A stretch of 25,621 nt of DNA from CAZXGD01 sp046350455 (GTDB lineage: Bacteria > Planctomycetota > Phycisphaerae > Phycisphaerales > SM1A02). How positions within the stretch are numbered: position 1 is the first letter of the stretch; every line of letters begins with the position of its first letter. The notes beneath the pieces are model-generated. The model had not been told where the DNA came from, ran no database searches, and saw only the letters and a list, made by a program, of their open reading frames with translations. Where the stretch lies: contig JAXMAM010000036.1 in the NCBI GenBank assembly GCA_046350455.1, positions 1 to 25,621 of the forward strand, written 5' to 3'. A program made the translations under genes and the position numbers. Positions 23,560 through 25,621 of the stretch are shown here, in pieces.

Positions 23560-24996
23560 ATGGACCTCTGCAACAACCGCGTCTACGCACACAGCCGCCG
23601 CGACATGCTCCGCATGATCAGCTGCGGGTTCGGCCTGATGGCCTTTGCAGGCATCGCCAGCCAGGCGGCTGCAGCCGAGCGGCTGGCGGCGGCAGCGCGC
23701 CGCGATGGCGGCACCGATGGCAATCCGCTGCTGCCCAAGGCATCGCACTTCCCTGCCAAGGCCAAGCGCGTGATCTTCCTGTGCATGGCTGGCGGGCCAT
23801 CGCACGTGGACACCTTTGACTACAAGCCAGAGCTGGTGGCCAACGACGGCAAGAGCCTGTCCGGCGTCCGCGCTGGCGCCAAGCTCCTGGCCAGCCCCTG
23901 GAAGTTCAAGCAGTACGGCAAGAGCGGCCTGTGGGTGAGCGACCTGTTCCCAGAGATCGGCAAGCACGCAGACGACATGTGCCTGCTGCACGGCATGCAC
24001 ACGGCCGTGCCTGCGCACGCGCAGGCCACGGTGCTGATGCACACCGGCAGCTTCCAGTTTGTGCGCCCTTCGGTGGGCGCGTGGTCGCTGTACGGCTTGG
24101 GCACAGAGAACCAGAACCTTCCTGGCTTCATCACCCTGAACCCGCCCAGCGGCAATGGTGGCGCGCAGAACTACGGCAGCGGCTTCCTGCCAGCGGTGTA
24201 CCAGGGCACGCGCGTTGGCATCGAGCGCTCCGCTCGCCGCCAGGGCGGCGGCTCAGAGGCCATGCCCAACCTGCGCAACCCCATGCTCAGCACCAAGGCC
24301 CAGCGCGAGCAGCTGGATCTGCTGCAGGCCCTCAACCACGAGCGCGCCCGCCGCGAGGCCGGCGACGATGCTGTGGAGGGCGTGATCGGCAGCTACGAGC
24401 TGGCCTTCCGCATGCAGGCGGAGATGCCAGAGCTGATGGACATCTCCAAGGAGAGCAAGAAGACGCTGGACGCGTATGGCATCGGCACAGGCAACGACGG
24501 CTTTGCACGGCAGTGCCTGCTGGCGCGCCGCTTTGCCGAGAAGGGCGTGCGCTACATCGAGGTGAACCAGGGCGGCTGGGACACCCACCGCAACCTGCGC
24601 GACGACCTGGAGAAGCAGGCTGGTCTGATCGACCGCCCCATCGCTGCGCTGCTGGCAGATCTGAAGGCGCGCGGCATGCTGAAGGACACGCTGGTGGTGT
24701 GGGGCGGCGAGTTTGGCCGCACCCCCTACGCACAGAATGGCGATGGCCGCGACCACAACCACAAGGGCTTCACCATGTGGATGGCGGGCGGCGGCGTGAA
24801 GGGCGGCATGAACTACGGCGCCACCGATCCCAACGGCATCGAAGCGGTGGACGGCCAGATGGACATCCACGACCTGCACGCCACCATCCTGCACCTGATG
24901 GGCATGGACCACGAGAAGCTGACGTACCGGTATGCCGGGCGAGACTTCCGCCTGACCGAGGTCTATGGCCAGGTGGCCAACGGGATTCTGGCCTGA
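23560..24996 (+). CDS. DUF1501 protein with Tat signal
   Basis: The product is 478 residues from the ATG at 23560. The N-terminus has S-R-R-D-M-L-R-M followed by a hydrophobic stretch and A-A-A-A, a twin-arginine (Tat) export signal, so the protein is exported folded. The DUF1501 core is clear: 'RVIFLCMAGGPSHVDTFDYK' near 68-88, 'VNQGGWDTHRNL' near 338, 'DTLVVWGGEFGRTPYAQNGD' near 377, 'DHNHKGFTMWMAGGGVKGG' near 396 and DIHDLHATILHLMG near 433. The layout is related to the alkaline phosphatase/sulfatase fold, with Asp and His residues placed as metal ligands. It is the usual partner of the PSD1 gene and probably shares its transcript. The enzyme activity is not known. Confidence 0.94.
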   Translation: MDLCNNRVYAHSRRDMLRMISCGFGLMAFAGIASQAAAAERLAAAARRDGGTDGNPLLPKASHFPAKAKRVIFLCMAGGPSHVDTFDYKPELVANDGKSLSGVRAGAKLLASPWKFKQYGKSGLWVSDLFPEIGKHADDMCLLHGMHTAVPAHAQATVLMHTGSFQFVRPSVGAWSLYGLGTENQNLPGFITLNPPSGNGGAQNYGSGFLPAVYQGTRVGIERSARRQGGGSEAMPNLRNPMLSTKAQREQLDLLQALNHERARREAGDDAVEGVIGSYELAFRMQAEMPELMDISKESKKTLDAYGIGTGNDGFARQCLLARRFAEKGVRYIEVNQGGWDTHRNLRDDLEKQAGLIDRPIAALLADLKARGMLKDTLVVWGGEFGRTPYAQNGDGRDHNHKGFTMWMAGGGVKGGMNYGATDPNGIEAVDGQMDIHDLHATILHLMGMDHEKLTYRYAGRDFRLTEVYGQVANGILA

Positions 24997-25069
24997 AATC
25001 ACGCGCCAGGCGGGGGTTTGGCACCTTTTTTGCGCCGCCCTGCATAGCGTGGGGGGCCTGCGCGTGATT
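24997..25069. repeat. Inverted repeat flanking the ECF sigma promoter region
   Basis: AATCACGCG at 24997-25005 is mirrored by CGCGTGATT at 25061-25069. With one extra base in the left arm the pairing extends through AGGC/GCCT (14 bp). The 73-bp span holds the only promoter-like elements before the sigma gene. A long-range stem in RNA or a pair of protein-binding half-sites are both possible. Confidence 0.55.
25018..25047 (+). promoter_or_regulatory. Candidate promoter of the ECF sigma gene
   Basis: TTGGCA (25018-25023) as -35 and TGCATA/GCATAG (25041-25047) as -10, spacing 17-18 bp. It is housekeeping-like, not the AAC-type -35 of ECF autoregulation. The gene starts at 25081. Confidence 0.35.
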
Positions 25070-25080
25070 ACCGTGAACCC

Positions 25081-25578
25081 GTGACACAGGCAGACCTCAT
25101 CGCCGACCTCTACCAGGAGCACCGCCAGGCGCTCTACTCGCTGGCGCTGGCGCTGCTGAAGGACCCGGCCCTGGCGGAGGATGCTGTGCACGACGGCATC
25201 CAGAGCATGCTGTCCCTCAACCGCGACCTGGAGGGCGACCCCACGGCCTACCTCTTTGTGGTGGTCCGCAACGCAGCGCTGGATCTTGCCCGCCGCCGCA
25301 AGGTGCGCCTTGCACAGCAGGCGCACGACAACCTCTTCGACAGCCGCCAGCCAGACCCCCTGCTCCGCGCCAGCGATGCAGATGCCGCGCGCCGGCTGCG
25401 CGAAGCCATCAACGAACTCACACCCGAGCAGCAGGAAGTCATCATCCTGCGCGCGCTGGGCCGTCTTGGAATTGAACAGATCGCGTCTGTGGTCGGTGCG
25501 CCGTTCGGCACCGTGGCAGCGCGCTACAGCCGCGCGGTGGCAGCACTGCGCCGTGAACTTCAGGAGGTGTCGTCATGA
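25081..25578 (+). CDS. ECF-type RNA polymerase sigma factor
   Basis: The product is 165 residues from a GTG at 25081. No ATG is available without losing region 2. Region 2 reads 'LYQEHRQALYSLALALLKDP' then A-E-D-A-V-H-D-G and 'PTAYLFVVVRNAALDLARRR'; region 4 reads E-L-T-P-E-Q-Q-E-V-I-I-L-R-A-L-G-R-L, then E-Q-I-A-S-V-V-G-A-P-F-G-T-V-A-A-R-Y-S-R-A. It is a small alternative sigma factor of the two-domain type. The stop overlaps the next start (ATGA, 25575-25578), so the two are co-translated, the usual layout for a sigma factor and its anti-sigma factor. Confidence 0.9.
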   Translation: MTQADLIADLYQEHRQALYSLALALLKDPALAEDAVHDGIQSMLSLNRDLEGDPTAYLFVVVRNAALDLARRRKVRLAQQAHDNLFDSRQPDPLLRASDADAARRLREAINELTPEQQEVIILRALGRLGIEQIASVVGAPFGTVAARYSRAVAALRRELQEVSS

Positions 25579-25621
25579 CCTTCGACGCAGATGAGGAGGG
25601 CCTGCCTGTGGCAGACCTTGA
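25575..25621 (+). CDS. Start of a gene coupled to the ECF sigma factor (partial), probable anti-sigma factor
   Basis: The ATG at 25575 overlaps the sigma stop codon, and CAGGAGGT inside the sigma gene is a strong ribosome site 6 nt upstream. Only 15 residues are visible (MTFDADEEGLPVADL), acidic and without a membrane helix. The identity as anti-sigma factor is inferred from position only. Confidence 0.5.
   Translation, partial: MTFDADEEGLPVADL

Noticed and set aside
20956..24042. Very long open frame antisense to the PSD1 and DUF1501 genes (and similar ones antisense to the homogentisate, sigma/kinase and histidine-kinase genes)
   Set aside because: The products are His/Val/Ala/Gln-rich with no domain, and the opposite strand carries clear conserved proteins; they result from GC-rich codon use.

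Overview
The window is a GC-rich piece of a bacterial chromosome that reads as Planctomycetota, most likely Phycisphaerales or a close relative. The evidence is a PSCyt1/PSCyt2/PSD1 gene followed by a DUF1501 gene, an ECF sigma factor overlapping a Ser/Thr kinase with WD40-like repeats, and a secreted protein ending in two 'VDGTDLGLLLGAWG' dockerin-like repeats. The taxonomic call is an inference from gene families; there is no rRNA in the window.

Region 1 (1-2890) is the least ordinary part. It is a run of integron gene cassettes, all on the minus strand, separated by three complete attC sites (404-496, 984-1061, 1341-1446) and one attC cut by an insertion sequence (from 1904). The cassette genes are, in cassette order (right to left): an unrecognised gene with a probable frameshift, an Imm27-like immunity protein, a membrane-anchored unknown protein, and a two-helix membrane protein with a planctomycete-style zinc ribbon that runs off the left edge. 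attC asymmetry and gene direction agree, so attI and intI should lie to the right. In their place is a 921-bp IS5-family element with a programmed -1 frameshift, and then backbone genes. As seen, this is an attC cluster without an integrase (CALIN type).

Region 2 (2935-10166) is backbone. It holds a small membrane protein, an RluA-type pseudouridine synthase, homogentisate 1,2-dioxygenase and a secreted DUF192 protein on the plus strand, and a converging minus-strand operon: small HicA-like protein, MFS transporter, conserved protein of unknown function, fumarylacetoacetase. Together these give ring cleavage and the final hydrolysis of tyrosine/homogentisate breakdown. No glutathione-dependent maleylacetoacetate isomerase is present.

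Region 3 (10272-12659) has tRNA-Gly(CCC), a 320-bp spacer rich in hairpins, and a secreted C39-like peptidase/propeller/dockerin-like protein. Region 4 (12589-16430) is the ECF sigma-kinase pair on the minus strand. Region 5 (16497-18346) is an Old Yellow Enzyme-type reductase converging on an O-methyltransferase.

Region 6 (18533-25621), all plus strand, has a hybrid sensor histidine kinase with its own receiver domain, the PSD1 and DUF1501 genes, and an ECF sigma factor whose stop codon overlaps the start of a truncated, probably anti-sigma, gene at the right edge.
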